Below are positions 33,961 to 46,566 of a stretch of 64,000 bases of DNA, piece by piece. This DNA comes from Diphasiastrum complanatum (Eukaryota > Streptophyta > Lycopodiopsida > Lycopodiales > Lycopodiaceae): contig CM055105.1 of NCBI GenBank assembly GCA_029204225.1, positions 10,216,927 through 10,280,926 on the forward strand, in the 5' to 3' direction. Made by a program: the position numbers and the translations under genes. The notes under the pieces were generated by a model. That model searched no databases and was not told the origin of the DNA. It saw only the letters and a list, made by a program, of their open reading frames with translations. How positions within the stretch are numbered: the stretch's first letter is position 1; the number at the start of each line of letters is the position of its first letter.

Positions 33961-34900
33961 TGTAGGAAGAAAGTGAAACCGATATTCCGTCATCTGCTAC
34001 AATGTCCAACCAAGAGCAACTTTAAATCTATTTGTCTTTTCACATGCTGATAAAGATTTCCAATGTGCCAATACACAACAAATCTAGGATTAGGAAATCA
34101 ACATAGAGATTCTATTCTGAATCTCTTGTTCAGAGTGGTACTCAGGACATAGTACCTCAACCATACTTGCATCTCAAGTTATACCTTACGACATCTGCTA
34201 TCAATGATGGTAGATTTTAGTGTCACCCACGCTGTCTTGTTTTGACAAGGGCATGTCAGAGTAAGTATTATTACTCTACAAAACAAAACAAATATTGCAA
34301 TTGTCAAAGTACATTATCAATGTTGATGAATGCCAGGTTTGTTCGACAAGTGCTATACAGTTTTCACTCTTTGTAGCGTTTGTTAATTTCCTTGTTTCTC
34401 TTCACCTATTTTGTGTGATTGATTTTTGCATGAGAAATAGCTATTGCACGAGAGTCTTCCGTAGAGCATCTCACGAATACATTTTCATTCATCTATCCAT
34501 CTTCTAATTACCTTGTACAATAGTTTAGAATTTTTGATAAATATGCAAAGTACATATCACGTCCGAGTTGATTCCTACATCTCATTGCCATATTCATCTT
34601 TGAGTCAACTACAACAAGATTGAAACAAATTTAGTTAAAAATTGTTCAATCTTTAGTCCAATCGCATGTTCAAAGTGTTTCAACTACGTGTTCCGCACGT
34701 CGATCCAATCCTGAACATGAACAATTACCAGCAACAACATCCCCACCAACATATTTTGGGGGGGGGACAGAGTGGATCTGCTTAGATCCACTAGAGTAGT
34801 TACGCTGCTAGCAACAACACCAGCAAGATCGACAACCAAGGTTACAAACCCAAAGTCGACAACGACAAGGCTAAGAAGACAGATGAGAAATCCAAAGCGA
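33961..34900. other. AT-rich spacer with a G9 run, no recognised gene
   Basis: No coding motif to about 34740. A run of nine G at 34757-34765 precedes GACAGAGTGG. From about 34770 a Lys/Thr-rich frame (STTTRLRRQMRNPKR) runs into the right arm and may be gypsy gag leader debris. Confidence 0.4.
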
Positions 34901-36153
34901 CTCGATCAGAAGAAGTACCCCAGTCACGACAAAGATCCTTCAGAAAAAGAAAACACAAGCATTGGAAAATCAGTCTCCTTCTTCAACCGACCTCTTGCCA
35001 TACTTCTGCACCCATTCTCATGTCTATCGTTCACGCCATCTACCGATGTCACCACCTCCGCCCTACCTTCCATCTGTTTGTTTATCATCAATTTACTGTT
35101 TTTCCGAGAAATCCCCAGTTTTGATAGTCTTACCAAAGCAGCTAAAAGATCATTACTAATGTCTTGCGGAGACCAACTAGCACCTACAATGGTTGATCAG
35201 CCAAAAGAAGACTTACAAAAGCAAGCGAAACAACAAGAAGACATAAAAAATTAAGCAAAGAGACTAAGGAGGAAAGGACAAAACTTAAGCAACAGATGAG
35301 TCAGATCAATCTTGATCAAAAGAAACTATCTGGAGCAATGATAGTTGATTCCCCTCCTTTGAAGCCCAAAGAGATCCAAAAGTAACGAATCAAAAGAAAG
35401 AGTTGCAGAAAACGAAAGATGAAGACATCCGTGAACCTGCAAGTAAAGTGAGCTCCTCACCCAACAAGTGGTGATCAAAGCTTGACATTGCAAGGGTCCA
35501 AAGCTGCAACTGTAGAACTATTAGTTCCTTTATCCTTCCACCAGGCCTTCATCATGTTTCCTTACCGTTACCAAACTGTCCATCCAAGGCTGTTTCTACC
35601 ACCAAATTTTTGATGATGAGTCCATCCCCTTGAGACTGATAACCAAGATTTGTGCTACCTATCAAAAAAGAGCATCGACAAGACTGGAACTTCAACTGAG
35701 AAAAGAATTGTGGAAACACCCAGAAGCAAATGGAGGGTACAGACCTCCTAGAAGTTAGAATCTGCCTAGAAAATAGAAGTGAAATCATCCATGGCAGATG
35801 CAACGAAAGAAAGAGACACGAGGAAAGCATTCAAGCATGCAAATTGTGAAGCTGTTCGGAGTTCTCCAGAATTTTGAGAATGTCAACCACTTGCAATAGT
35901 AAGACATTCTAGTTACATTGTGGCAAATTGCGAAGAGCAGTTTTTTGATAAAGACTGACAACAATAAGCACTTGGTTTTACGCAAGCGACTGAGGATCTA
36001 CGTTTTTCTAGGTGATGATCAAAGATGCCAATGTGGAAGCTGAGCGACATCGTCCAATATGAGTTGCAGTGGGTCCTGCAACACATTAGGGGTGGGATGA
36101 TGTTGGCTGATTCTGACGAATCCCCAATATACTCAAACAGAGCAACCCAAGAG

Positions 36154-36936
36154 TGACAAAATGTCTAGAATTCACACATGTGGGGAATGTCCACAAGAGT
36201 GACTGATCTTAATTAAGCTTTGTGATTGGCACTATAACCTGATTCTAGATTGATCAACAAAATCTAGTTTAGAAGAAATGGCTAATCCACAATTTAGCAT
36301 GTTAATCAACAGAATATAATAGCAATGAATCAAATAATGAATAAAAATACAAGATTTCAGTGTATGAGCATTAGTCTCAACATGAGTTAGAGAGAGAGAG
36401 CTAGAGAGATAACAAGCAATATTTGTTTAGATCCAAAATGGCATGAGATAGCTACAAAACTTTGGTTCTTCATCATTCATTGTGTGGAGAGCTACACATA
36501 TTTATGGAGATTGAGGTAGCTCGAGGTAGAACCATATCTATCCATTCCAAAATGACATCTAGAGTCTATGTGACATTTGTCACTTGTCATGCATGAAATT
36601 CTACCAACTTTTTACAAGTGTACTAGTTCTAACTAGAAATATCCAAATCATCATGCATGTGTCCATTAGACTTTGTGCATGCCTTGCATGTCACTATGGA
36701 TCACTTACAATTAATGCATGTGAGTTGCCACGAGTTTCTACAAGCATAATCATGCTAATTCTATGTCTACAAACTATATGCAAGTTGCATTTATCAAACT
36801 AGATAATACATAATCATGTAACTCGAGTTCTATGTAGGCCAAACTTGGCATTTTGCATTAATGAGCTATATACTTGCATGGTACAACATTTGTAGCAAGC
36901 CAAGAAATCAATATGGATTGTTTTTCAATTTTAACA
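36154..36936 (-). repeat. C1 3' LTR
   Basis: 783 bp, equal in length to the 5' LTR. It is flanked outside by AAGAG and inside by a polypurine tract. Confidence 0.95.
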
Positions 36937-36953
36937 CTCCTCCTAAAAATGAT

Positions 36954-39900
36954 CTATATTGATTTGAACATGGATCTTGGTATAACTCCAAGGTTGGCTC
37001 TATGCTTGTTGAAGGAACTTTTGCTCAAAGGTTTGGTGAGCATACCTGCAATGCAAGATGATGTGTCGATGTGCTCCAATTTGATGTCACCTCCAATGAG
37101 CTTCTCTCTCACGAAGTGATGTGCAACTTCGATATGCTTGCTCCTTGCATGGAATATTGGGTTGTTGGCAAGGGCTTGAGCTGAAATAATGTCACACATG
37201 ATCATAGGTATATTTTCTTCCATAATTATCTTTAGCTCCACTAGTAGCCTCTTGATCCAAAGCACTTCCTTTGTTGTTGTAGTGAGTGCCTTGTACTCAG
37301 CTTCACATGATGAGAGTGATACAGTATCTTCCTTTTTTGAAAGCCAAGATATCAAGTTTCCTACAAGATATATGACATAAGCACTTGTAGATTTTCAATC
37401 TGCCTAATCACTTGCAAAATCCGAGTCAAAATAACCAATAATAGAAAGATCTTCACTTTTATACAATAAACCAAAATCAAAAGTTGAAGATATATATCTA
37501 AGCACTCTCTTGGCCTTTTTCCAATGATAAATTGAAGGATTTTGCATAGCCTGGCTCAACTTATGCAAAGCTTATGTCAGGTCTAGTTATTGTGAGCCAA
37601 ATTAAGGAGCCTATAAGACTTCTAAAAAGTGTGATGTCCTTGAAGGATCTTTCATCACCTTTTTTAGAGTCATTTTGCTCCATAGGTGTTTCTATACTCT
37701 TACAATTCAACATATTGAACTTTTTAACATTGAAAGAGCATACTTAGATTGACATACAAAAGCTTTATCTTTAAGAAAGTCAATCTCTAATCCTAGAATA
37801 TAGTGAATTTTTCCAAGATCTTGCATCTTGAACTCTTTTCCAAGTGCAATCTTGGTTTCCTCAACTAACTTGATACAACTTCTTGTCAGAATGACATCAT
37901 CAACATAAATAAGAAGGATGACAATATCTTTATCAAAAAACTTGACATATAAGGAAGGATCATAGTTACTAAGATTAAATCCTAGTGACTCAAGAAAGGT
38001 GTTAAGTCGAGAATACCATGACCTTGGAGCTTGCTTTAATCCATATAAACTTTTGAAGAGCAAGCAAACTTTTCCTTCATCATGGATGAACGCAATAGGT
38101 TGATCCATATAGATCTCTTCTTCTAGATAGCCATTTAGAAATGCATTAGAAACATCTAGTTGAAAAATTTTCCAATTGAAAAAACAAGCAAGAGAAATTA
38201 TGATTCTGATTGACACCATCTTTGCAACTGGGGCAAAGGTCTCCTCATAATCAAGTCTATATACTTGAGCAAAGCCTTTAGCACAAAGCCTAGTCTTCTA
38301 CTTGTTGATTGTGCTATCTTTATTATACTTGACTCGAAAAATCCATTTGCAACCAATGGTATGCTTGTTGGATGGAAGATCCACAAGATCCCATGTATTA
38401 TTGGCCATCAAAGCATCATATTCTTCCTTCATGGCAGGGTACCATTTCTTTGAGTTGATAGCATCATATACATCCTTCAGCTCCTCATGAGAAATAAAAT
38501 AGGCACAATTAGTGGAGCTGATTTCCACTTGCTTTCCTCTATCTTCATAGGTAAGCCTTCTAGGCTCGGATCTTTCTCATTGAGATCTCCTTGGCGAAAA
38601 AATTCGAGGTGACTCCTCCTCAAATCTCGGCCCCATCTCTCCATGATGATCTTCAAGGGTGATGATTGGAGTATCTTTGTGAGAATCTTTGAACTTGGCC
38701 TTCTCAAGAATGTATTTTTGATCTTCATGGAATATCACATCTCTACTCTCAATTGTAGTTGAGGTAGAGGGAACATAGATCCTGTAAGCTTTCTTGTTGG
38801 ATGCATATCCAACCATGATCCCTTTAACAGAATTAGGATCACCTCTTTTCCTTGTTTCCAAGGGCATATTAACAAAGCAAGTACAACCAGAAACTCTAAG
38901 GTGATCTACCTTAGGTTTTTTTTCTGAAACAAGACTTCAAAAGGTGTTTTTCCAGCAAGAGCATTGTGAGGTAATCTATTGCACACATAGTTTGCACAGT
39001 TTATAGCTTCACCCCAGTATTCAATAGGCAAAGAAGCTGCTACTCGAATTGCTTTAGCACATTCACATAAAGATCTGTTTTTCCTCTCAGCTACTCCATT
39101 TTGGGATGGAGAATAGGCACAAGAAAATTCTCTCTTTATTCCTTCACCTTCACAATAATTATGAAACTTGTTGGAGATATATTCACCTCCTCGCATCTTA
39201 AAGCTTTAACTTTGCAAGAAAACTGTTTTTCTACATAAGCTTTGAAGATAAGGAAGTTATCAAAAACCATAGCCTTTGAAAAAAGTAGATACAACCAAGT
39301 GTATCTAGTAAAGTCATCAATAAAGGTGACAAAACATGTTGCACCACCAATACTTTTAGAAGAGGAAAAATGTACATCTGAATGTATGAGTTCCAATGGA
39401 TAAGTAGTCTTTATAAAAGACTTCTGATATGGCTTTGTGTGTGATTTTGCAATGGCACAAGCCTCACAAGGCTTGAAGTCTTTAGAAAGAGATTTTGGAA
39501 GACCAATAGCCTTCTCCTTCTTAACCATAGAAGACATAGATGTAAAGTTAGGATGTCCCAACCTTCTATGCCACAGCTCCTCCTTAGATAACAAATCAAC
39601 TTCACAAAGGTTTGCATTCTCATAAGAATTCAACTTAAAAATTCCACCACATCTAGTTCCATCAGCAAGAATTTCATCTTTTCTCTTGATAAAACAAGTA
39701 TTGGAGTTGAACTTTACATCACAACCATTATCAAGCAACTTTTCCACACTAATTAAGTTCTTTGTAAAATTTGGAATGAAAAGAACATTAGAAAGTGCAA
39801 GAACTTTTGAAGAAGCAACTTTCAATGGAATGTTGCCAATTCCTTCTATTGGACACTCATGATCATTAGCTGTGTAAATATATCTCTTGAGTCCTTTGAA

Positions 39901-39966
39901 AGGTAAGATTGAGTCAAATGACTCCTTTGAACAACACATATGTGAAGAGGCTCCACTGTCTATGTA
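36954..39966 (-). pseudogene. C1 Pol (protease, integrase, RT, RNase H), disrupted
   Basis: In order on the minus strand: protease YIDSGASSHM (about 39960); pre-integrase zinc region LWHRRLGHPNF...CEACAIAKSH; integrase core beginning LELIHSDVHF, frameshifted near 39190 so the second Asp motif is damaged; NGVAERKNRS with the catalytic Glu (38906-39196); linker (GIMVGYASNKKAYRIY); RT 37707-38528 with LDVSNAFLNGYLEEEIYMDQP, YGLKQAPRSWYSRLN and YVDD; RNase H 36954-37355 with SLSSCEAEYKALTTTTKEVLW and SKHIEVAHHFVREKL. Breaks lie near 39190, 38900, 38577, 38290 and 37400-37700. It matches the 13 kb fragment, which lacks the YVDD segment. Confidence 0.88.
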
Positions 39967-40917
39967 CTAAGCTCCATCTTTCTTAAAAGGTGATGAAGAA
40001 AAAATGGTTACCATAAGTGATCCTTCTCCATCACTTGCAACAGAATCTTCTTCAATCTCTTTGGAGAGATTACCTTGCTTGAGTTGGTTTTTCTTCTTAA
40101 AGCAATTAGAGGCATAGTGCCCCTTTTTGCCACAGAAGAAGCACTTCACTTTCTTCTTCTTGGTTTTTGAGTTAGAGGAATGAGACGTTTCATCCTCTTC
40201 ACCATCTTGATCTCGATCTTTGGCTTTGTCTTTGTTGTATGCTTGAGAGATTTGGTTCTTACTCCTTCCTTTTTGCTTGCCTTTGACAAAGAGGGCTTTG
40301 TCACTTCCACCATGTTCGAGTTTTTTCATCCTGGAGAGTTTATAGCTTTGTCTAGATTCTTCAGAAATAAGAATTCCTTGGAGAGTTTCTAGGTTAGGTA
40401 ACTCCTCCTTAATAGCTAAAGACTGAACAAGATTATCATAGTCATCTCTCAAGCCATTTAGTATGACTTGAACTAGCTCAACTTGGTTAATGGTAACAAC
40501 AACACAAGAAAGCTCTCTATGTAAATCTTTAACTCTCATAACATAGTTAGATGCACTCTCTTCACTTCTTTGGAAACTTTGGAAAATCTGATTCCTAAGA
40601 GTGAGTATTCTAGAAGTATTCTTTGCTTCATAGATGGTCTTTAGTGCATCCCAAGCTTCTTTGGCTATAGTGCAAGATCCTATCTCTCTCAAAATTTCAT
40701 TAGATACATTCATCTTAATGAAATGTAGAGCCATTCTAGCTCTCTTCTTATATTTAGGAATTTCAACATGTGCTTGAGGCTCCTCCTCAACACCAAGCAC
40801 AATATCCATAACATCCTGGAGAAATAAAAGATAATCCATTCTTAACTTCCAAATTGAGTAATTAGAAGTGGTTAGTCTTTCACTGGCTTCTAGAAGATAT
40901 CCTTCTTGAGATGCCAT
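39967..40917 (-). CDS. C1 Gag polyprotein (UBN2 + zinc knuckle), open
   Basis: The 316-residue frame starts MASQEGYLLEASERL and forms the retrotransposon capsid/nucleocapsid. The N-terminal copia Gag part is followed by the UBN2 region (about 60-190: ALHFIKMNVSNEILREIG, ILTLRNQIFQSFQRSEES, VILNGLRDDYDNLVQ). A Lys/Asp-rich linker leads to the CCHC knuckle C259-x2-C262-x4-H267-x4-C272. It stops with TAG at the point where other family members continue as W/YxIDSGASSHM of the protease, so the stop looks like a Trp-to-stop mutation in a once continuous Gag-Pol frame. The start is supported by the gag at 62205, which begins the same way. Confidence 0.85.
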   Translation of the reverse strand: MASQEGYLLEASERLTTSNYSIWKLRMDYLLFLQDVMDIVLGVEEEPQAHVEIPKYKKRARMALHFIKMNVSNEILREIGSCTIAKEAWDALKTIYEAKNTSRILTLRNQIFQSFQRSEESASNYVMRVKDLHRELSCVVVTINQVELVQVILNGLRDDYDNLVQSLAIKEELPNLETLQGILISEESRQSYKLSRMKKLEHGGSDKALFVKGKQKGRSKNQISQAYNKDKAKDRDQDGEEDETSHSSNSKTKKKKVKCFFCGKKGHYASNCFKKKNQLKQGNLSKEIEEDSVASDGEGSLMVTIFSSSPFKKDGA

Positions 40918-41686
40918 TATAATGAAAACTTCTTAGTTATTGGATTGAGATATGTTTGAGCTTGTTCCTATCAGACTTAGAGTTGCTGCTCTCTTCACTA
41001 TAGGTATTTTCAAGGTTGAACTACCTTCCTATGTGAAACACTTGCAACTATATTTGAGATGAATCTCAAATATTTCACAAGACAAGTTTTCTAGATCAGA
41101 CACAAAAAGTGGTTTGAGAAACTTTGGCTGGTTTGAATTCTACTTTTGGCACGTGTGAAATGCTTCAAAAGAAAACACTATTGACACTCATAAGGTTCAA
41201 AGGGTGTTCAAATACTTCAAACTCAGTCTTGATCTACAGTTTCTTGTGTTGGATGCTCAAAACAATGGATTCAGAACAAAGTATAATTGAATCAAATCAA
41301 AATGCTGTCACTCGGATTTTGGACCTATCCCTATCCTCTTTAAGAGCTTATAACTCTTGCTAGACACATCAAATTGATTTGATTTTAATTTCTATGAAAA
41401 GTATAGATCAAATGCTTTCCATCAAGCTATAACACTGCTATCTTTGGATCTAAAAGTAAGGAGAACAAAGGGACTGAAGAACTCTGATTTTCACACGTGC
41501 GAAACTCCAAAATTCCGTACTACCTCAATTCAGGTCTAAAAATTCAGTTCAAGTCCGATTTGATCCAAATACACTTCATAGAAAGGTTAGAAAAAGTGCA
41601 AAACTGCTTTTTTGCTTGATTTAGCTCTCAGTTTCTTGTACAATCAGAGTTGTTAGCATGCAAAGTTTAATGTGGCTCTGATACCA

Positions 41687-42469
41687 TGACAAAATTTCCA
41701 GAATTCACACGTGTGGAGAATGTCCACAAGAGTGACAGATCTTAATTAAGCTTTGTGATTGGCACTATAACCTGATTCTAGATTGATCAACAAAATGTGG
41801 TTCAGACGAAATGGCTAATCCACAATCTCGCATGCTAATCAACATAATATAATAGCAATGAATCAAAGAATGAATAAAAATACAAGATTTCAGTGTATGA
41901 GCATTAGCCTCAACACGAGTTAGAGAGAGAGAACTAGAGAGATAACAAGCAATATTTGTTTAGATCCAAAATGGCATGAGATAGCTACAAAACTTTGGTT
42001 CTTCATAATTCATTGTGTGGAGAGCTACACATATTTATGGAGATTGAGGTAACTCGAGGTAGAACCATATCTATCCATTCCAAAATGACATCTAGAGTCT
42101 ATGTGACATTTGTCACTTGCCATGCATGAAATTCTACCAACTTTTTACAAGTGTACTAGTTCTAACTAGAAATGTCCAAATCATCATGCATGTGTCCATT
42201 AAACTTTGTGCATGCCTTGCATGTCACTATGGATCACTTACAATTAATGCATGTGAGTTGTCACGAGTTTCTACAAGCATAATCATGCTAATTCTATGTC
42301 TACAAACTATATGCAAGTTGCATTTATCAAACTAGATAAAACATAACCATATAGCTCGAGTTCTATGTAGGCCAAACTTGGCATTTTGCATTAGTGAGCT
42401 ACATACTTGCATGGTACAACATTTGTAGCAAGCCAAGAAATCAATATGGATTGTTTTTCAATTTTAACA
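41687..42469 (-). repeat. C1 5' LTR
   Basis: 783 bp, with the initiator-Met primer site immediately inside (41675-41686) and AAGAG outside. It differs from the 3' LTR at several positions, for example near the U5 end (TTTCCAG against TGTCTAG). Confidence 0.95.
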
Positions 42470-42474
42470 AAGAG

Positions 42475-43904
42475 CACCTCTCACCTTAGACCGAGAAGGT
42501 CTCTGAGAAGACGGGACGAATGAAGACTGAGAGCCGAGTATGAGAGCCGAAAAATGCTAGCTAGGAATGACAAGCAAGAACTGTGTAAGCCTCATGGTGA
42601 ATCCCGGAAGATGGAATGACCATGTAGAAACTAGTATTTCTACGCAAATGTAATAAATGCTAGTAGACCCCTCTTAAAGAAATTAGAGTGAGCCACCTTT
42701 TGATGGTGACCTCTAGTGGAGAGCATTATTCCACTTGTAATTTGTGAAATGTGGAAATTCCACTAGGATGCCACCTAAGGAGCTCTCTTGCTTATTTAAG
42801 AGACTCCCTCTTTGTGAAGAGGAGCTTTGTGTGAATTGTATCTACTCCATGCTGAAATGAGAAGAGCCTCCATGAGTTAGATGCATCCATTGAGCTCCTT
42901 GATCATGATGGTTTTCTTGAGTGATACCCCTATAATCATGCCCTTCCATTCATATTGTGTGTGGTTGTGGATTTAGAGTGGATTAGATTTCTTTTTTTCG
43001 TAGTTGTGGATTAGTTTTCATTTTTTGTTGTGAATTAATGTAGGAATCAGCATTCAAGTAAACTAAATAGGCTAGAAATGTGGCATAAATCTTGCATATT
43101 CTCTAACATTCTAGTTCTTGATGTTCTTGGGATGTCCAGGAATCAAAAGACTGGTTAGTTTCTTGATTCTTGGAGTTCTAACATGCTGTAGATTACTTCT
43201 TGTTTCTTGTTTTGTCAATTTATGCAAGTATAGTAGTGCTTAGGATCTCATTTCAGCTCATTTTGTAGCAAAGTAGAAGTAGGAATCCATTGTTGTTAAA
43301 CTGAGCAGTAACGTAGATCATTTGTTGAATGCATTGGCTTGTATTTTGGTTGAATATGCATGTGCATTCAGTTCAAGAGTGAACCATCCGGATGTCCTCT
43401 GACAAGCAGGACAATACTACATCGATATTCAGTCCCTTCTGCCTGATTTTGGGCCTTAAATAAGAAAGATGAACTTAATCCAGAGAGCCCACCGTGTCTG
43501 CTGATAGGCAGAAGAAGAAAGAAACAAAGAAGAACTAGTTAACATATTCTAAGACAGAGAATTTGTCAACATATGTGGACCGCAAGTGTCAACTAGCAGT
43601 TTCCTTTGCTATGGTTTTGTTTCATTGCCTTGAACATTGAAACTGTTTGCAAGCCTTAGCGGCTGTCTACGGTGGATTTTGTTAAAGGCGTTTGCATTGT
43701 GGTTGCGATTGTTTACAGTTTCTGCTTGTGGGCAGTTCCCGTGTATTTTTGCAGGTAAGGCATGTTGGCTCTTTACGTGTATTTCTACATGTATTGGTCC
43801 ATAAGCTAGCAATGCTTTGTGGGTAGAAACTTCATGTTTCTTCAGCATACTTAGCTGTTTTGCCCCGGAACCTAGTCAAGGGCATTGGGAAGTATCCTAG
43901 AGAG
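42475..43904. other. Right-arm-only DNA with LTR-like start, no recognised gene
   Basis: Follows the C1 target duplication. The part near 42700-42900 (ATTATTCCACTTGTAATTTG, then CTTATTTAAGAG as a TATA-like box) looks like a retroelement LTR promoter but no ends were found. The remainder to 43904 has no gene signal. Confidence 0.35.
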
Positions 43905-44340
43905 TTCTTCTGATTGGGCCGGGAATCTAGAAAATGGCAAGTCCACTACCGACTACTACTATGACTGTGGAATGGACACCATTAGTTGGTACAGTGCCCA
44001 ATAAACTATAGTGGCATTATCAACCACTGAATCAAAATACGTTACTACCTGTCAAGCAGCAAGGGAGGGCATATGGCTGTGAAGGCTCATGGAGGACTTG
44101 CAACAATCTATCATAGAACCACCTCGTCTGCTAAATGACAATCAGGGCTCACTTTTTTTGGGAAGAAACCCAGGTTTTCATAAGAGATCAAAACATATTG
44201 ACCTACAATACCACTACACTTGAGACTGTGTCAAAGCTAGAAAGATTGCCTTAGAATACTGCTCGACAAATCAGATGGTAGCAAGCGTTTAAACAAAATC
44301 TCTGAAAGAAAAGCTTTTGAATATTACAGAAATTAGATGG
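43905..44340 (+). pseudogene. Copia RNase H relic (family C5)
   Basis: Read with a few stops, the plus strand gives WAGNLENGKSTTDYYY, TISWYSAQ, ALSTTESKYVTTCQAAREGIW, LLNDNQGSLFLGRNPGFHKR, SKHIDLQYHYT and IALEYCSTNQMVAS. This is the ordered copia RNase H signature (SLSxxEAEY, DNQ, KHIDxxYH). Heavily decayed and old. Confidence 0.7.
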
Positions 44341-44446
44341 GGATCAAAGCCCCCATTCAAGGACCTATGACTTGAGACAGGGTGTAGGAAATACAAGTCA
44401 CCTACCACAGAGTATTTTGCAGATGGTGTGGGGTCCACTTCTTGGC

Positions 44447-44689
44447 TGTTATGTAGACAATAGGGTTAGCATAATTATCATCTATTAATTAGCTTTTATT
44501 GGCCTAGCGAGTCTAATAAAGATGGCACTATATATATGTTTTCATTCTCAATGAGAGAGATAAATGCTCTGAGTTTTGTGTTTTCTACATTTGCTTCAGA
44601 GATCTTGCTAACTTTGCGATTTTTGTGTTCCTTCCTACTTTTAGGTGCAAGTGTTTTCGTGTTGTTTGCTTGTTTTACCACATCTCACA
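44447..44689 (+). mobile_element. Possible short LTR of the C5 copia relic
   Basis: A 243-bp block starting TGTTATGTAGAC and ending CATCTCACA lies about 100 bp after the RNase H relic. It contains CTATATATATG (TATA-like). No partner LTR or target duplication was found; the boundaries rest on terminal dinucleotides only. Confidence 0.35.
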
Positions 44690-45747
44690 CATTAAAGTTT
44701 GTATTATGAGTGCTGGGAACCTTTGCAATCTCCTGCACATCTGTGGGTGCAGATTCTCTACTAATTCCTACCTACTCAAGAAGCATTTATGAAGTGATGT
44801 TAACTTCTATTGGAGCGCTGGTTTTCTTGCTAAAATTATGAGTTGTGGCTCATGCATTCACACCTACACTTTGAGTGTTGGATCGTTGGTCTTTCCGCTG
44901 ATATTCTACAATGTGGCTCACAATTATCCTGGTGTTGATTCTGTTAATATGAGAACGCTACAATATTCTCAGACCCATGGAAAAATAATTGATACTAGGG
45001 TCACCTGAAAATGATAAGACAGTTGAAGAGTCAGCTGATAGTTATAGTAGCTCTAGTCATGCAAATCTCAGTACAAAGCATTGATGACGGAAATCATGTT
45101 AGTTCTAACTGACTGGTAGTTAACGGTCAGATATCTTTGGTTTTTGGCGGGTATAAGCTTTGCTATTGATAGAGACGAGAAACGTTTCCCAAGTAGATAA
45201 TAGGATGTATGAAAGTAATAGCGAGGTAGATGCAATGATGTTGATTATATTCTACTTTCTTTCAATCATTGATTAGGATTACATCATCTTCTGTAGCCAT
45301 TTCATGGCATATTGATTTGATCTTACATAGTAAAGTTTCTTTTGTGCAATATAGCTGGCTGGGAAATAACCTTCGCCTGAATACTTGTAGGTATTAATGA
45401 TTTGGTGGAATGTACTGCCAGGTGGGCAAATGTTGGTTTGCGCAGATCAGAAAGTTATGAGGTCTGATAGGTGTTTTTTGGTTCTTTTCTGGACAGTTTG
45501 TCAAAACTACTTGGTTTTCTTTTTTCTGGTTTTCTGATTTTTAGGATTTATGGAAGGGATATGGTGCTGGGATCTGATGTTTCTCACCTCCAAATCTTCC
45601 TCCACAGATCATACAAGCAACAAGTCATGAAAAAACAACAAATCTAATCTCTACTCCACACTAAACTACCCCCCACACATCCATTCCACAAGCAAAAATC
45701 ACAAGATGAATGCATGCAAGCTAAAAAGCAAGAAAATGCTAATCTAT
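44690..45747. other. AT-rich DNA, no recognised feature
   Basis: Lies between the C5 relic and the inverted gypsy primer site. The part above about 45641 is gypsy internal sequence shared with the left arm (5844-5949). Below that it is right-arm only, with no coding motif or repeat that I can support. Confidence 0.4.
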
Positions 45748-45765
45748 TCCCCAGCAACGGCGCCA
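45748..45765 (-). promoter_or_regulatory. Gypsy primer-binding site (right-arm copy)
   Basis: The reverse complement reads TGGCGCCGTTGCTGGGGA, next to the LTR end at 45772. It differs by two bases from the left-arm copy. Confidence 0.75.
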
Positions 45766-45771
45766 AAAAAT

Positions 45772-46566
45772 CGTAGCGGCCTTGGGTCACTTGTCATGCA
45801 TAGATTCATTCCCAAGGGAATAGTGCTTCCCTTGCGAAGTTAGCTTGCAAATCCTACTCTAACCACACCTAGATTAACCACATCTAACTATCCACCCTAC
45901 TTTAACGACAAGCATGAGAAGGAAGAATAGATTTCAATGGGGGAGGTGCTTACATCCTATTTTCTATACTCTCTTAGAAATCATTAAAAACACGCAAGTA
46001 GATAGAAGAAGCAAATGGAAAGCAAATACAAAATGCAAAAATGGGAGAGAGAGAGAGAGAGAGAGAGAGGGAAGGAAGCAAGGATGTTCAAATCTCATTT
46101 GGGCATAATCTCCTCCTCATATTGAACATGGAAATATGGTACAAAGGGTGCCTTTTTGTGGGTGAGAAAGGCCCTGCCCCTTTCTCCTATTGGTTAATTA
46201 CAATGACAAGGATGCTAATCCGAGCCTCCTAAACTAACACAAAATGAATCTAATGGTTCTTTAAGAAAGCGCAAGGGAACTCACATGATTCATGTGAGTT
46301 CTAATTTGGGCCCTTTTGGCTTATTTATTAACAACTTGACTTAGGGCCTCTAATGTCATTTTAGAGTTTTAGGCCCCTAGTCACTTATTCCTAATTCTAC
46401 AAGTTCTACAAAATCAAATTTTTTGCTCATTGGATTGGGCTTATACACACAGGAAGCCAGTGCCCTCACACTTATTGCTCTACATGTACAGTGTACTGTG
46501 GTGGGGCCCACTTGGTAAGCTTAGCCAGTAGTACTTTAGTGGCTAGAGCCCCCTAAGTGCCCAACA
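45772..46566 (-). mobile_element. Gypsy-type LTR (right-arm copy)
   Basis: Partner of 5046-5819, 795 bp here. The extra length is partly an expanded GA run at about 46043-46071, which is only a few CT units on the left. The 3' terminus is CTACG rather than CTACA. Confidence 0.75.

Larger units (their letters stand above)
36154..42469 (-). mobile_element. Complete copia element C1 (6316 bp)
   Basis: The two LTRs are both 783 bp: 3' LTR 36154-36936 and 5' LTR 41687-42469, starting TGTTAAAATTG and ending TTTTGTCA on the minus strand. A perfect 5-bp target duplication AAGAG flanks the element (36149-36153 and 42470-42474). The primer site TGGTATCAGAGC (41675-41686) directly follows the 5' LTR. 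A purine tract (TTAGGAGGAG, 36937-36946) precedes the 3' LTR. The LTRs differ at several sites, so it is not brand new. Gag is open, but pol has stops and frameshifts, so it is no longer autonomous. The same insertion site is marked in the left arm at 6484-6488. Confidence 0.95.
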
